A stretch of 64,000 nucleotides of DNA from Bacterioplanoides sp965200585 (GTDB taxonomy: Bacteria > Pseudomonadota > Gammaproteobacteria > Pseudomonadales > Oceanobacteraceae). Shown here piece after piece: positions 17,109 to 34,835 of the stretch. A program made the position numbers and the translations under genes. The DNA lies in assembly GCF_965200585.1 (NCBI RefSeq), contig NZ_OZ241361.1; one strand, written 5' to 3'. Below the pieces are notes generated by a model. That model did not search any database, was not told the origin of the DNA, and saw only the letters and a program-made list of their open reading frames with translations. Each line of letters starts with the position of its first letter. The first letter of the stretch is position 1.

Positions 17109-17654
17109 ATGACCATCAAACATTTTGTTATTCGTTCGTCTCTGACACGACTGCTCGCTCCTGTTTTGTCTGTTTCTTTATCTCTGTCGGCAGCGGTTGC
17201 TGCTGAGTCTGGTACTGGTACCGAGATGCAGAAAAAAGAAATGATGAAAGGCAAAGTACCGATGCTGCAAACCGCAGCACCACAAAAAGCCACACCACAA
17301 AAACTTCAGGCACTGGTTCAATTGCACACTGCTGACGAACTGCGCTCTTTATTGGCACGTGCCGAACAAATTGCCAATGGCAAAGCCGAATACAGCACCG
17401 CAGACCCAATTGCACTGGTGCTGCATGGCTCTGAAATCGAAATCTTTAAACGCAGCAACTACCGCGACAATAAAGAGCTGGTGGATCTGGCCGCACGCTT
17501 AGATGCGTTTAACGTCGTGGACTTGAAAGTCTGCACTCGCTGGATGGGGGAGCACAATCTGGATGAAGGTGACTTGCCGCCTTTCCTGGAAGCCGTCCCG
17601 TTTGGTGGTGATGAAGTGATTCGCTTAGATAGCGAAGGTTACGCTTACTTCTAA
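17109..17654 (+). CDS. Secreted DsrE/DsrF-like protein
   Basis: The protein starts with a signal peptide (basic start, hydrophobic LLAPVLSVSLSLSAAVAA, likely cleavage after AVAA) and has a C-terminal ~110-residue domain with ALVLHGSEIEIFKRSNY and VDLAARLDAFNVVDLKVC, a pattern I associate with the DsrE/DsrF/YchN sulfur-relay fold, including one Cys that could carry sulfur. A periplasmic location is inferred. The start at 17109 gives a proper signal peptide; the frame is open upstream into erpA. It converges with anmK. Confidence 0.75.
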   Translation: MTIKHFVIRSSLTRLLAPVLSVSLSLSAAVAAESGTGTEMQKKEMMKGKVPMLQTAAPQKATPQKLQALVQLHTADELRSLLARAEQIANGKAEYSTADPIALVLHGSEIEIFKRSNYRDNKELVDLAARLDAFNVVDLKVCTRWMGEHNLDEGDLPPFLEAVPFGGDEVIRLDSEGYAYF

Positions 17655-17695
17655 ACAGACGCGCCTAATTAGCAAAAGAGCTGTAGTACTTTTCT

Positions 17696-17737
17696 CCGCC
17701 GCCCGGCAGGCATATGGATGTGCCTTCGGGGCGGCGG
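17696..17737. terminator. GC-rich hairpin between convergent genes
   Basis: CCGCCGCCC (17696-17704) pairs perfectly with GGGCGGCGG (17729-17737), with a smaller nested stem in the loop. It lies between the DsrE-like gene and anmK and may end both transcripts, although there is no strong T-run. Confidence 0.6.
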
Positions 17738-17767
17738 CTGAAAATGTCGTGTGCCAGCTATGGTTAT

Positions 17768-18880
17768 CTACGCCGGATAAATTCCACCCAGTATTCGATA
17801 GCCCAGTGCTCCAGTCACCTGAGGCGCATTGCCCGATAGCTGATTCAGAGTACGGTACGCCAGCCAGGCAAACGCCATCGCTTCCATCCAGTCCGGGTCA
17901 ATACCTGCAGCAGCACTGCTATCAATTGTGTGGCCAGGCAAAGCCGCGCGAATACGTTGCACTAAGTCCGGGTTATGCACGCCGCCGCCACACACCAGAA
18001 TCTCGCCATCAGCATGACCAAAACGACGCACTGCATCGGCAATCGTATTGGCCGTTAGTTGGGATAAGGTGGCAAGCACATCTTCAGGGCTGTAGTGATC
18101 CAAATTGATTGCCAGATGATCCAGATTAAACAGCTCTCGCCCGGTGCTTTTAGGTGGCGGCTGCTGTAAGTAAGCATGAATCTCAGCTTGCTGTTGCCAT
18201 TGTTCCAATAGAGCTGGGATGACTGCGCCAGTGGCGGCACGTTCGCCGTTAAAGTCCTGCGGTTGTTGCCACTGTAACTGGCACCACTCATCCATCAGGG
18301 CGTTGCCGGGGCCACAATCGAAGCCTGCCAGTTGCTCGCCGAGAACAGTCAGGTTAGCGATACCGCCAATATTAAGAACCATGCGTGGTGATGCTGAATC
18401 TGCAAGACATTCCTGATGAAATGCCGGAACCAGTGGTGCACCCTGACCGCCCGCAGCAATATCCCGCCGGCGAAAATCGGCAATGCAGCAAATGCCGCTG
18501 TGCTCAGCAATCCAACTGGGGTCACCCACTTGCCAGCTAAAACCTTCTTCCAGCTTCTGTTGGCGTAAGGCTTTATGACGCAGGGTGTGGCCATGACTAC
18601 CAATGGCACAAATATCACTGGGCTGTTTACCCGCTTCGGCCAGCAGCTGATTTACCGCTTGTACACTGATTTTGGCGATGGCCCGGTCAAGTAATGCCAG
18701 TTCTTCAACACTTGCTTGTGCGGTGATGGCCAGTTCACGTAACTGGCTTGAGAAAGCGGGTTCATAATCGAGCCCTATGGCATGAATCAGTCTGGCAGGT
18801 TGATCAGGTAAACATTCAACCAGCGCGGCATCCATACCATCGGCGCTGGTGCCCGACATCAGGCCAATAAACAAGCTCAC
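17768..18880 (-). CDS. anmK: Anhydro-N-acetylmuramic acid kinase
   Basis: AnmK phosphorylates and opens 1,6-anhydroMurNAc in peptidoglycan recycling. The start LFIGLMSGTSADGMDAALV is the family's ATP-phosphate loop, and ICAIGSHGHTLRH, GGIANLT and CGGGVHNP are further signatures; 370 aa is the normal length. The start overlaps the stop of the M23 peptidase gene by 4 bases (ATGA), so cell-wall turnover and recycling genes are translationally coupled. Confidence 0.96.
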   Translation of the reverse strand: MSLFIGLMSGTSADGMDAALVECLPDQPARLIHAIGLDYEPAFSSQLRELAITAQASVEELALLDRAIAKISVQAVNQLLAEAGKQPSDICAIGSHGHTLRHKALRQQKLEEGFSWQVGDPSWIAEHSGICCIADFRRRDIAAGGQGAPLVPAFHQECLADSASPRMVLNIGGIANLTVLGEQLAGFDCGPGNALMDEWCQLQWQQPQDFNGERAATGAVIPALLEQWQQQAEIHAYLQQPPPKSTGRELFNLDHLAINLDHYSPEDVLATLSQLTANTIADAVRRFGHADGEILVCGGGVHNPDLVQRIRAALPGHTIDSSAAAGIDPDWMEAMAFAWLAYRTLNQLSGNAPQVTGALGYRILGGIYPA

Positions 18881-20274
18881 TGACTGTCTCCGCGAGATGC
18901 TAAAGAGGCCTGATTCGCCTGCTGTTGCTCAGCATGGCTCTCAAGCCACTCCACCAGATTAGCCGACTGCTTCAGGAAATCCGCTTTTTGTTTCTTCGAA
19001 ATAGATTGTGCCTGCGGCAGTTTGATTCGTAGCGAATCCCGGTGTACGCCATCTACCCGGAATTCATAATGCAGGTGTGGTCCGGTGGCTAATCCGGTGC
19101 TGCCAACATAACCAATAATCTGACTTTGTTTTACCCGGCGGCCTTTACGTACACCACGACCAAATTTACTCAGGTGTGCATACAAGGTCTGATAGCGGGC
19201 ACCGTGCTGAATAATCACCACATTACCAAAGCCACCTTTACGTCCGGCAAAGGTTACCTTGCCATCACCGGCCGCTTTGATGGGGGTGCCTCGGGCGGCG
19301 GCGTAGTCGGTGCCTTTGTGGGCGCGAATCTTATTTAATACCGGGTGTTTGCGGCGCAAATTAAAGCGTGAGCTGATACGGGCAAAGTCGATGGGGTTAC
19401 GCAAAAACTCTTTGCGCATACTCAGGCCTTTAGGAGTGTAATAGTTGGCGTCGCCTTTATTGTCTTCATAACGAACGGCAGTCAGCTCACGGCCACGATT
19501 CTCGAAGCGGGCAATCAGAATGTCGCCGTTACCAATCTTTTCACCATCGAGATAAATCTCTTCGTAAATCAGGCTGAAGGTATCGCCCTGACGAATATCC
19601 AGAGCAAAGTCGATATCCCAGCCGAAGATACCGGCCAATTCAATTAATATCTGCTCCGGCACACCAGCCTTACCGCCGTCATAAAACAGCGAGTTGTTAA
19701 TCGTCGCGCTGGCAAACCGTGGACGGTAGTCGGCGTTACGCTCAACCAGTTCGTATTGCAGCTTGCCCTGAGCATCACGCACCAGACTATGGCGGGCGAG
19801 GGGAGAGAGCACCATCTCAAACTTCTGAATACGGTTATCGCCGGAGCTGACCCAGCGCAGTTTTTGTTTGGGCTGTAGACGTAACGCCTGTTTCGGTGCA
19901 GCGGCTGCAATTTCTAATACATCGACGGCACTCAGATTAAAACGATCAAATAGCAGCGACAGGTTTTCCCCCGGGCGCACTTCCGCTTCAGACCACACTT
20001 CCTGAGGTTTAGCAGGCACTTCCGGCTTCTTCTCCGGTATGTCGATGACGATGCGGGTTTGTTGCTGGTGTTTCTGGTCAAGCGATTGTGGGTCGGCTTG
20101 CTTCTGATCTGATTGCCGTTGATCAAGCTGTACTTGGTCAGGGTCAGGCTGTTGCGCAAGATCTTGTGGATCATCGCTGGGCCAGAAGCTCACAAACAAC
20201 ACTAATAGAAATAAGCCCAATGCCCCGGCAAGGTGGCTTATCGGGAAATACTGCAAACGTCCGGGCAGAGCCAT
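18877..20274 (-). CDS. M23 family (LytM) murein endopeptidase
   Basis: One N-terminal membrane anchor (LAGALGLFLLVLFVSFW) is followed by a Gln/Asp/Pro-rich linker, a LysM/OapA-like region (residues ~95-140, ENLSLLFDRFNLS) and a C-terminal LytM domain. The zinc ligands and catalytic residues are visible in HKGTDYAA (HxxxD) and GPHLHYEF (HLH). It probably cuts D,D cross-links in the periplasm, like MepM. It is operonic with anmK (4-base overlap) and divergent from tyrS, the same arrangement as in Pseudomonas. Confidence 0.93.
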   Translation of the reverse strand: MALPGRLQYFPISHLAGALGLFLLVLFVSFWPSDDPQDLAQQPDPDQVQLDQRQSDQKQADPQSLDQKHQQQTRIVIDIPEKKPEVPAKPQEVWSEAEVRPGENLSLLFDRFNLSAVDVLEIAAAAPKQALRLQPKQKLRWVSSGDNRIQKFEMVLSPLARHSLVRDAQGKLQYELVERNADYRPRFASATINNSLFYDGGKAGVPEQILIELAGIFGWDIDFALDIRQGDTFSLIYEEIYLDGEKIGNGDILIARFENRGRELTAVRYEDNKGDANYYTPKGLSMRKEFLRNPIDFARISSRFNLRRKHPVLNKIRAHKGTDYAAARGTPIKAAGDGKVTFAGRKGGFGNVVIIQHGARYQTLYAHLSKFGRGVRKGRRVKQSQIIGYVGSTGLATGPHLHYEFRVDGVHRDSLRIKLPQAQSISKKQKADFLKQSANLVEWLESHAEQQQANQASLASRGDSQ

Positions 20275-20457
20275 GTAACTGAATGTCCTTCGATATAATC
20301 ACGCGGGGCAAGTGTACCCAATGAAAACGGCAATGTCTTATTGCTTACAAAGTGTATGTTGTTATTGATGCCTTTGTTGCAAAGCCTGGCTCTTGATTTT
20401 GCACCTTGTTCAGGTATGTTCACCGTCCCTTAATATTTGATACAACCGAGAACCCTC

Positions 20458-21759
20458 ATGACTGCTGCGCTGATTGATGATTTAAAAGCCCGCGGCCTGT
20501 TAAACCAGGCAACCGCCGATGAAGAACTGGTAGAACATCTGCAAAGTGGATGTCGTACTCTTTATTGTGGCTTCGATCCAACCGCGGACAGTCTGCACAT
20601 TGGTTCTCTGGTTCCGTTGCTAACGTTGAAGCGCTTCCAGCAAGCGGGTCATAAGCCAATTGCGCTGGTGGGTGGGGCAACCGGTTTGATTGGTGACCCG
20701 AGCTTTAAAGCGGCCGAACGTAAACTGAATGGCCCGGAAGTTGTGGCGGGCTGGGTTGAGAAGCTCAAAAAGCAGGTGAGTGCTTTTATCGAATTTAACG
20801 ACAGTGAAAATGCCGCTGACGTTGTGAATAACCTGGATTGGGTTGGCAATCTGAATGTGCTCGATTTCCTGCGCGATGTCGGTAAGCACTTTTCCGTAAA
20901 CAATATGATTCAGAAAGAATCCGTTAAGCAGCGTATCGACCGTGAAGGTGCCGGAATTTCATTTACGGAATTCACCTATATGTTGCTGCAATCTTACGAC
21001 TTTGCTGAATTAGCCAATCGTGATGCCTGTACGCTGCAAATTGGTGGCTCGGATCAGTGGGGTAATATTGTTGGTGGTGTTGATCTGGCTCGCCGTATGT
21101 ATAGCAAGCAGGTGTTTGGCTTAACACTGCCGTTGGTGACCAAATCCGATGGCACTAAGTTTGGTAAAACTGAAAGTGGCACTATCTGGTTGGATGCCAG
21201 CAAAACGTCCCCGTATGCGTTTTATCAGTTCTGGATGAACACTGCTGATGCCGACGTTTATAAATTCCTGCGTTACTTCACCTTCTTACCAATTGAAAAG
21301 ATCGAAGAAATTGAAGCAACTGATGCCGACATTCAGGGCCGTAAAACGGCCCAGCCGATTCTGGCTGAAGAAGTCACTCGTCTGGTTCATGGTGATGACG
21401 CGCTGGAATCCGCTAAGCGTATTACCGCAGCATTATTCTCCGGCGACCTGGCTGATCTGTCCGAAGCTGAGTTAGAGCAGATTAAACTGGATGGTCTGCC
21501 GTCCAGCGATTTATCTCTGGATGGTCTGGCGGATATTCCGATGACATCGCTGTTTGCTGATTGCGGCATGGTAAAGGCAGGGCGTGAAGTTAAAGATGCG
21601 CTGGGCCGAAATGCAGTGCTGGTGAATAACGAAGCCAAAGGCATGGAAGACAACATGAAATGTGCCGATGTCTTTGCGGCTGATAAAGCACTTTATGGAC
21701 GCTTCTTCCTGGTGAAGCTGGGTAAGAAGAAATACCACTTATTCGAAATTCAGAAATAA
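20458..21759 (+). CDS. tyrS: Tyrosyl-tRNA synthetase
   Basis: TyrRS charges tRNA-Tyr. The class I motifs are HIGS (HIGH) near residue 50 and KFGKT (KMSKS) near residue 240, with GGSDQWGNI in the tyrosine site and an S4 RNA-binding domain at the C-terminus. I chose the ATG at 20458 (MTAALIDDLKARG) over an earlier in-frame codon at 20437, giving 433 aa against 424 in E. coli. The rRNA promoters begin 13 bases past its stop. Confidence 0.96.
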   Translation: MTAALIDDLKARGLLNQATADEELVEHLQSGCRTLYCGFDPTADSLHIGSLVPLLTLKRFQQAGHKPIALVGGATGLIGDPSFKAAERKLNGPEVVAGWVEKLKKQVSAFIEFNDSENAADVVNNLDWVGNLNVLDFLRDVGKHFSVNNMIQKESVKQRIDREGAGISFTEFTYMLLQSYDFAELANRDACTLQIGGSDQWGNIVGGVDLARRMYSKQVFGLTLPLVTKSDGTKFGKTESGTIWLDASKTSPYAFYQFWMNTADADVYKFLRYFTFLPIEKIEEIEATDADIQGRKTAQPILAEEVTRLVHGDDALESAKRITAALFSGDLADLSEAELEQIKLDGLPSSDLSLDGLADIPMTSLFADCGMVKAGREVKDALGRNAVLVNNEAKGMEDNMKCADVFAADKALYGRFFLVKLGKKKYHLFEIQK

Positions 21760-21772
21760 TTCTGAAAAAGTG

Positions 21773-21800
21773 TTGACGGCGCATTCGAGATCTCTATAAT
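21773..21800 (+). promoter_or_regulatory. rRNA promoter P1 of the first operon
   Basis: TTGACG (21773-21778) and TATAAT (21795-21800) are separated by 16 bases and followed by a GC-rich discriminator (GCGCC), the hallmark of stringently controlled stable-RNA promoters. Confidence 0.85.
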
Positions 21801-21917
21801 GCGCCGCTCCTGATCGCTGAGGCGCTCAGGACGCACTTGGAAATGTGTTGTTTTTCAATAAGTTATAGAGCTTTAAAAGCTCTTTTAAGTTAACGAAAAA
21901 CAGATGGCAAATAAGTG

Positions 21918-21945
21918 TTGACGGCAAATTTTAGATCTCTATAAT
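21918..21945 (+). promoter_or_regulatory. rRNA promoter P2 of the first operon
   Basis: TTGACG (21918-21923), 16-base spacer, TATAAT (21940-21945), GCGCC discriminator. Its -35 to discriminator sequence is nearly the same as P1, as expected for a local duplication. Confidence 0.85.
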
Positions 21946-22007
21946 GCGCCGCTCCTTAAGCAAAGCAGCTGCTTCGGCAACTGAGAAAACTTAAGGAAAA
22001 CAAGGGG

Positions 22008-22035
22008 TTGACACAGTGATTTATCACTTTATAAT
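22008..22035 (+). promoter_or_regulatory. rRNA promoter P3 of the first operon
   Basis: Perfect TTGACA (22008-22013) and TATAAT (22030-22035) with a 16-base spacer and GCGCC discriminator. Confidence 0.87.
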
Positions 22036-22088
22036 GCGCCCCGCTCTGAGCGATAAGGCTTCAGCCGAAACGATCAGAAAGAAAATGG

Positions 22089-22116
22089 TTGACATTAAGA
22101 TTTAGATCTTTAAAAT
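22089..22116 (+). promoter_or_regulatory. rRNA promoter P4 of the first operon
   Basis: TTGACA (22089-22094), 16-base spacer, TAAAAT (22111-22116), then GCGCA. This is the promoter nearest the 16S gene. Confidence 0.8.
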
Positions 22117-22150
22117 GCGCAGCCCGCTTCGAGAGAAACGCGAAGTGAAG

Positions 22151-22347
22151 TTCTTTAACAAAGTATTTAGACAATTCGTGTGGGTACTTACTGAGATGTT
22201 GTGGAGACACGCTGAGGTTGCTCTTTTGAGTGATTCAGCACGCAATATTTTCAAGTAAGAACTCGTCGATAATTCATTTATGGATTTATTGTCAGTTTTA
22301 TTCTTGAGCAAGATTTAGATTGGATATTCCACCAATCGAAACTTTTT
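22151..22347 (+). promoter_or_regulatory. 16S leader of the first operon (boxA-like site and processing stem)
   Basis: TTCTTTAACAAA at 22151 resembles the boxA antitermination site. ACAATTCGTGTGGGTACTTA (22171-22190) is complementary to sequence just past the 16S 3' end (AAGTACTCACACGAATTGT), forming the RNase III processing stem around 16S. From 22173 onward this leader is nearly identical to that of the second operon. Confidence 0.75.
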
Positions 22348-23886
<1,539 letters not shown>

Positions 23887-23951
23887 AACGATACTTCACT
23901 CATCTCAGTTAAGTACTCACACGAATTGTCTAAATCTTTGTGATCTGACGT

Positions 23952-24028
<77 letters not shown>

Positions 24029-24065
24029 ACTTACTTTACGTAAGACTCAGATTTAAAGATGAAAT

Positions 24066-24141
24066 GGGGCTATAGCTCAGCTGGGAGAGCGCCTGCCTTG
24101 CACGCAGGAGGTCTGCGGTTCGATCCCGCATAGCTCCACCA
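24066..24141 (+). tRNA. alaT: tRNA-Ala (TGC anticodon)
   Basis: GGGGCTA pairs with TAGCTCC, the anticodon loop reads CTTGCAC (TGC), GTTCGATCC is the T loop and CCA is encoded. 76 bases, 37 bases after tRNA-Ile in the 16S-23S spacer. Confidence 0.96.
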
Positions 24142-24380
24142 CTTCTTCTTTAATCATATTGGTTAGTTATCAGAATTAAATACGCTGAATAAGCTTATTT
24201 AATTCTGATTATTACATCAGATTGCTCTTTAAAAATTAGGATACATGAGAATTGAGATTCTCAAGCGAACCGGCGGTTGCTTGATTTGATATCTGACTAC
24301 CCGTTAGTTATCAGTAGCACCCAACCATTAAAGTTTTGATCTTCATAGCTTGTAAGCATCGAAACGGTTTGGGGTTATAT
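24142..24380 (+). other. 16S-23S spacer (distal part), first operon
   Basis: No gene. TTGCTCTTTAAAAATTAGG near 24224 is a second boxA-like site. From here to 24380 the spacer is essentially the same as 29600-29750 in the second operon; only the tRNA-bearing part differs. Confidence 0.7.
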
Positions 24381-27267
<2,887 letters not shown>

Positions 27268-27449
27268 ATAACACCCAAACTTGGTGGTGTTAACAAGCCA
27301 ACTCTGAATAAAACAGAGTAAAGAACAATCGGCACCGCCGGTTCGTAAGAGAATCTTAATTAAAAAACTCATGTATCCAACCCTATTGGTTTTACTTACG
27401 CAGTCGCATCAATAAGACGACAGTCAGACGTAAATAAAACAACAAGCTT

Positions 27450-27567
27450 TGCTTGACGACAATAGAGCTGTGGAACCACCTGAATCCATTCCGAACTCAG
27501 AAGTGAAACGCAGTATCGCCGATGGTAGTGTGGGGTTTCCCCATGTGAGAGTAGGTCATCGTCAAGC
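27450..27567 (+). rRNA. rrf: 5S ribosomal RNA, copy 1
   Basis: TGCTTGACGA pairs with TCGTCAAGC to close the molecule, and CCATTCCGAACTCAGAAGTG is the conserved loop region. About 118 bases. Identical to copy 2. Confidence 0.95.
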
Positions 27568-27576
27568 TCTTATCCT

Positions 27577-27611
27577 AAAAACCCCGATCGCTTATGCGGT
27601 CGGGGTTTTTT
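27577..27611 (+). terminator. Rho-independent terminator of the first rRNA operon
   Basis: AAAACCCCGATCGC / GCGGTCGGGGTTTT stem with a TTAT loop and a T-run. Confidence 0.92.
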
Positions 27612-27684
27612 ACTATTAGTACAAGCAGTTGATTTTCATCAGGCTTGGTCAACAACAGACTTCAAAATAATTTGAAATTAGTTG

Positions 27685-27712
27685 TTGACACCGAGGTTCA
27701 GGTATTTATAAT
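27685..27712 (+). promoter_or_regulatory. Promoter of the second rRNA operon
   Basis: TTGACA (27685-27690), 16-base spacer, TATAAT (27707-27712), then GCGCC. It lies 73 bases after the first operon's terminator and is the only rRNA-type promoter before the second 16S gene. A boxA-like TTCTTTAAAAATTAGC follows near 27754. Confidence 0.87.
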
Positions 27713-27951
27713 GCGCCTCCGCTTTGAGAGATAAGCATTTATTTCAAAGCAAGTTCTTTAAAAATTAGCATTAAGTAATTCGTGTGGGTGCTTACTGAGA
27801 TGTTGTGGAGACACGCTGAGGTTGCTCTTTTGAGTGATTCAGCACGCAATATTTTCAAGTAAGAACTCGTCGATAATTCATTTATAGATTTATTGTCAGT
27901 TTTATTCTTGAGCAAGATTTAGATTGGATATTCCACCAATCGAAACTTTTT

Positions 27952-29490
<1,539 letters not shown>

Positions 29491-29750
29491 AACGATACTT
29501 CACTCATCTCAGTTAAGTACTCACACGAATTGCTTTAATGCATTTTTAAAATGAAATGCTGATTAATTTATTAATCGGTCTTTTGTTTTATACGTTCTTT
29601 AAAAATTAGGATACATGAGAATTGAGATTCTCAAGCGAACCGGCGGTTGCTTGATTTGATATCTGACTACCCGTTAGTTATCAGTAGCACCCAACCATTA
29701 AAGTTTTGATCTTCATAGCTTGTAAGCATCGAAACGGTTTGGGGTTATAT
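29491..29750 (+). other. 16S-23S spacer without tRNA genes, second operon
   Basis: Where the first operon has tRNA-Ile and tRNA-Ala this spacer has a short AT-rich filler (TTTAATGCATTTTTAAAATG and TTAATTTATTAATCGG) before rejoining the common sequence at TTCTTTAAAAATTAGG. I see no tRNA-like fold. Confidence 0.85.
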
Positions 29751-32638
<2,888 letters not shown>

Positions 32639-32820
32639 ATAACACCCAAACTTGGTGGTGTTAACAAGCCAACTCTGAATAAAACAGAGTAAAGAACAAT
32701 CGGCACCGCCGGTTCGTAAGAGAATCTTAATTAAAAAACTCATGTATCCAACCCTATTGGTTTTACTTACGCAGTCGCATCAATAAGACGACAGTCAGAC
32801 GTAAATAAAACAACAAGCTT

Positions 32821-32938
32821 TGCTTGACGACAATAGAGCTGTGGAACCACCTGAATCCATTCCGAACTCAGAAGTGAAACGCAGTATCGCCGATGGTAGT
32901 GTGGGGTTTCCCCATGTGAGAGTAGGTCATCGTCAAGC
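32821..32938 (+). rRNA. rrf: 5S ribosomal RNA, copy 2
   Basis: Same sequence as copy 1, preceded by the same 23S-5S spacer, which includes AACACCCAAACTTGGTGGTGTT, a small hairpin. Confidence 0.95.
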
Positions 32939-32947
32939 TCTTATCCT

Positions 32948-32984
32948 AAAAACCCCGATCGCTTATGCGGTCGGGGTTTTTTAT
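32948..32984 (+). terminator. Rho-independent terminator of the second rRNA operon
   Basis: Same CCCCGATCGC / GCGGTCGGGG hairpin and T-run as the first operon. Sequence homology between the two operons ends just after it. Confidence 0.92.
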
Positions 32985-33054
32985 TGCCTGTAAGAAACTT
33001 CCTGAATTTAATTACCATTCAATCTTCATCATTCGGTGTTCCCGGAGCAACCGT

Positions 33055-33110
33055 CTGCTGCAGGATGCAGCAGTCGAGCATACAGGGACGTACTTGCTGC
33101 GTGTTGTGAG
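33055..33110 (+). repeat. Hairpin-plus-tail intergenic repeat, copy 2
   Basis: A perfect 8-bp stem CTGCTGCA-GGA-TGCAGCAG (33055-33073) is followed by CGAGCATACAGGGACGTA and a tail with GCTGCGTGTTGTGAGG. The layout matches 12013-12065. With the inverted copy at 33163-33215 it forms a facing pair in the 280-base gap between the second rRNA operon and the DyP gene, in which I see no gene. Confidence 0.7.
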
Positions 33111-33162
33111 GGAATACCGGATGGTGAAGGTGAGAAAACCAACCTCACTGAATCCATCAACA

Positions 33163-33215
33163 TCACACGCCGTGGATCCATCCCTGGAGGCTCTACTATG
33201 GCATCCATGCCATAG
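33163..33215 (-). repeat. Hairpin-plus-tail intergenic repeat, copy 3 (inverted)
   Basis: Read on the minus strand: 8-bp stem CTATGGCA-TGGA-TGCCATAG, then AGAGCCTCCAGGGATGGATC and CACGGCGTGTG. This matches copy 1 (stem, GGAGC-TTCCA-GGATGGAT, tail with GCGCGTC) closely. Confidence 0.72.
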
Positions 33216-33262
33216 AAGGTGATTTATGATGAATGCAGCAAGCTTGGTTCTGCAACTAGCCT

Positions 33263-34819
33263 TTATGCCGGATCAACAATCCCCTGAGCAATCATCTCTA
33301 GGGCTGTAATACTCGGAATAAAGAAATAATCACCGCCGCGTGTCTCAACAAACCGGGGTAGGTGAGTGCAGAAGAACGGCGCTTTACCACTGCCCGGTTC
33401 AGCCTGAATAATCGCTTTATCGGTTAACTGGCCATTATGATTGCCGAGGAACACATCCTTATCATTGCCCAGCTTAAAGTCGTTGGAGTAGTTCACCCAT
33501 TGTTGCTGCACAAATTCGAACTGGCGCTCAATGCTGGCGCCAATGCACATAAAGATAATGCCTTGCTCGCTGTTGTCGTTGGTTAGCTCGTCATGCCCAC
33601 CATAAGGTAAGCCACGGCGCATCAGGCGGCGACGATCAACCAGCGCGCCTTTGCTGTTAAAGGCTTCTTTTTCAGTTTCCAGTGAGCCTCGGGTATTGGT
33701 CCTGCGGACGTGAGCGCCAACTGGGCATTTTGCCCCTGACTTGTCATCGTCGTAAGTGAAATCAATCCACTTCTGTTTCAGAGCTTTTAACTGCCCGGCA
33801 GCGCACTGATCACCGCTGTTGGCTTTTGCTGTTAACTCGGCCAGCGTTTTATCCAGCTCGGCTTTACTCTGATCATCGGGCGCTAATACCAATGGAGCGC
33901 CATTGTCAGCCCAACGACCTGCAAACTTCGCCATTAATAATTCTTTACTGCCATCAAAGTCCTTTGCCTGATTGTCGACGTAATCCTGAAAGGTTTTGAC
34001 GTTTTCATGCAGCTTCCGGTACACCATAAAGGTGCCGTTTAATGCCAGTAATTTGGGTGTCGGTGCCGGTGGGTATTCCTGGGCTTCATCGATATGGCCG
34101 AGAATAAATTCACCGGTCGCCAGCGGAACCCAGCTGCCATCGCGGGTTAACTTACCACGGCCAGGCAGACGACTGAGATCGTTACCGCAGCCTTCAAAAT
34201 ACGGATTACCAATACCGTCGGTAAAGCCAAAGTGTTCTTTCGGGCCGGGTTTGCCATTTTCATACACTGCAGAGGCGTCCTGATAAGGAAACAACTCGCC
34301 ATTGGGCCCTTTATGGCCCGGGCGAATAGAAACGCCACTCTGGCTCTCTGAGATCAGCTGTTCAATTTTCAGGTAATGTTGCTGCAACGCTTCTTCATTC
34401 TGGGCATTAATCGAAACCCAGGCATGAACATGCTCTCCCTGCCAGACCGGGTCCCAGTGTTGTGGATCACTGGGGCCATCATCACCAAGAATGGCTTTTC
34501 GTTCACGCATGCCCATTTGAAATTCAAGAGGAAAGCCTCTGAGCGACAGTTCCGGTAACTGCAGTGCTTTTAAGCCGGAAAATGTGAAACCGATATTGGT
34601 GGTGACGGTTGGTTTTTCTTCTGGAGCGGGGTGGTCTTTATGTGCCCAGCGCTCTGCCGTGGTAATTAATGGTACCAGTTGTTTGAGAAAGTGCCGTGCC
34701 CGCTTTGGGTGATGAAACTCCAGAAAAAAGTAACGTGCTTTCGGAAAGCCAAAGCGGCCATAACCTTTGCAGATATTTCCCTGAATATCGTATAAATCGA
34801 GTGGTCGGTTAGTGCTCAT
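33263..34819 (-). CDS. DyP-type peroxidase
   Basis: Dye-decolorising peroxidases are haem enzymes that oxidise a wide range of substrates with H2O2. The signature GFTDGIGNP places the distal catalytic Asp at residue 201, and CPVGAHVRRTNTRG carries the proximal haem His at residue 370 with the conserved Arg/Asn. At 518 aa it belongs to the longer DyP classes and has no Tat or Sec signal, so it should be cytoplasmic or carried by a partner. It is the last gene of a three-gene minus-strand operon (16 bases after the 223-aa gene), whose two other products are related to each other. Confidence 0.93.
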   Translation of the reverse strand: MSTNRPLDLYDIQGNICKGYGRFGFPKARYFFLEFHHPKRARHFLKQLVPLITTAERWAHKDHPAPEEKPTVTTNIGFTFSGLKALQLPELSLRGFPLEFQMGMRERKAILGDDGPSDPQHWDPVWQGEHVHAWVSINAQNEEALQQHYLKIEQLISESQSGVSIRPGHKGPNGELFPYQDASAVYENGKPGPKEHFGFTDGIGNPYFEGCGNDLSRLPGRGKLTRDGSWVPLATGEFILGHIDEAQEYPPAPTPKLLALNGTFMVYRKLHENVKTFQDYVDNQAKDFDGSKELLMAKFAGRWADNGAPLVLAPDDQSKAELDKTLAELTAKANSGDQCAAGQLKALKQKWIDFTYDDDKSGAKCPVGAHVRRTNTRGSLETEKEAFNSKGALVDRRRLMRRGLPYGGHDELTNDNSEQGIIFMCIGASIERQFEFVQQQWVNYSNDFKLGNDKDVFLGNHNGQLTDKAIIQAEPGSGKAPFFCTHLPRFVETRGGDYFFIPSITALEMIAQGIVDPA

Positions 34820-34835
34820 GATGCAATCCTTTGGC

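Noticed and set aside
32965..33222. An 85-codon plus-strand frame after the second rRNA operon
   Set aside because: It begins in the terminator and is built from the intergenic hairpin repeats.
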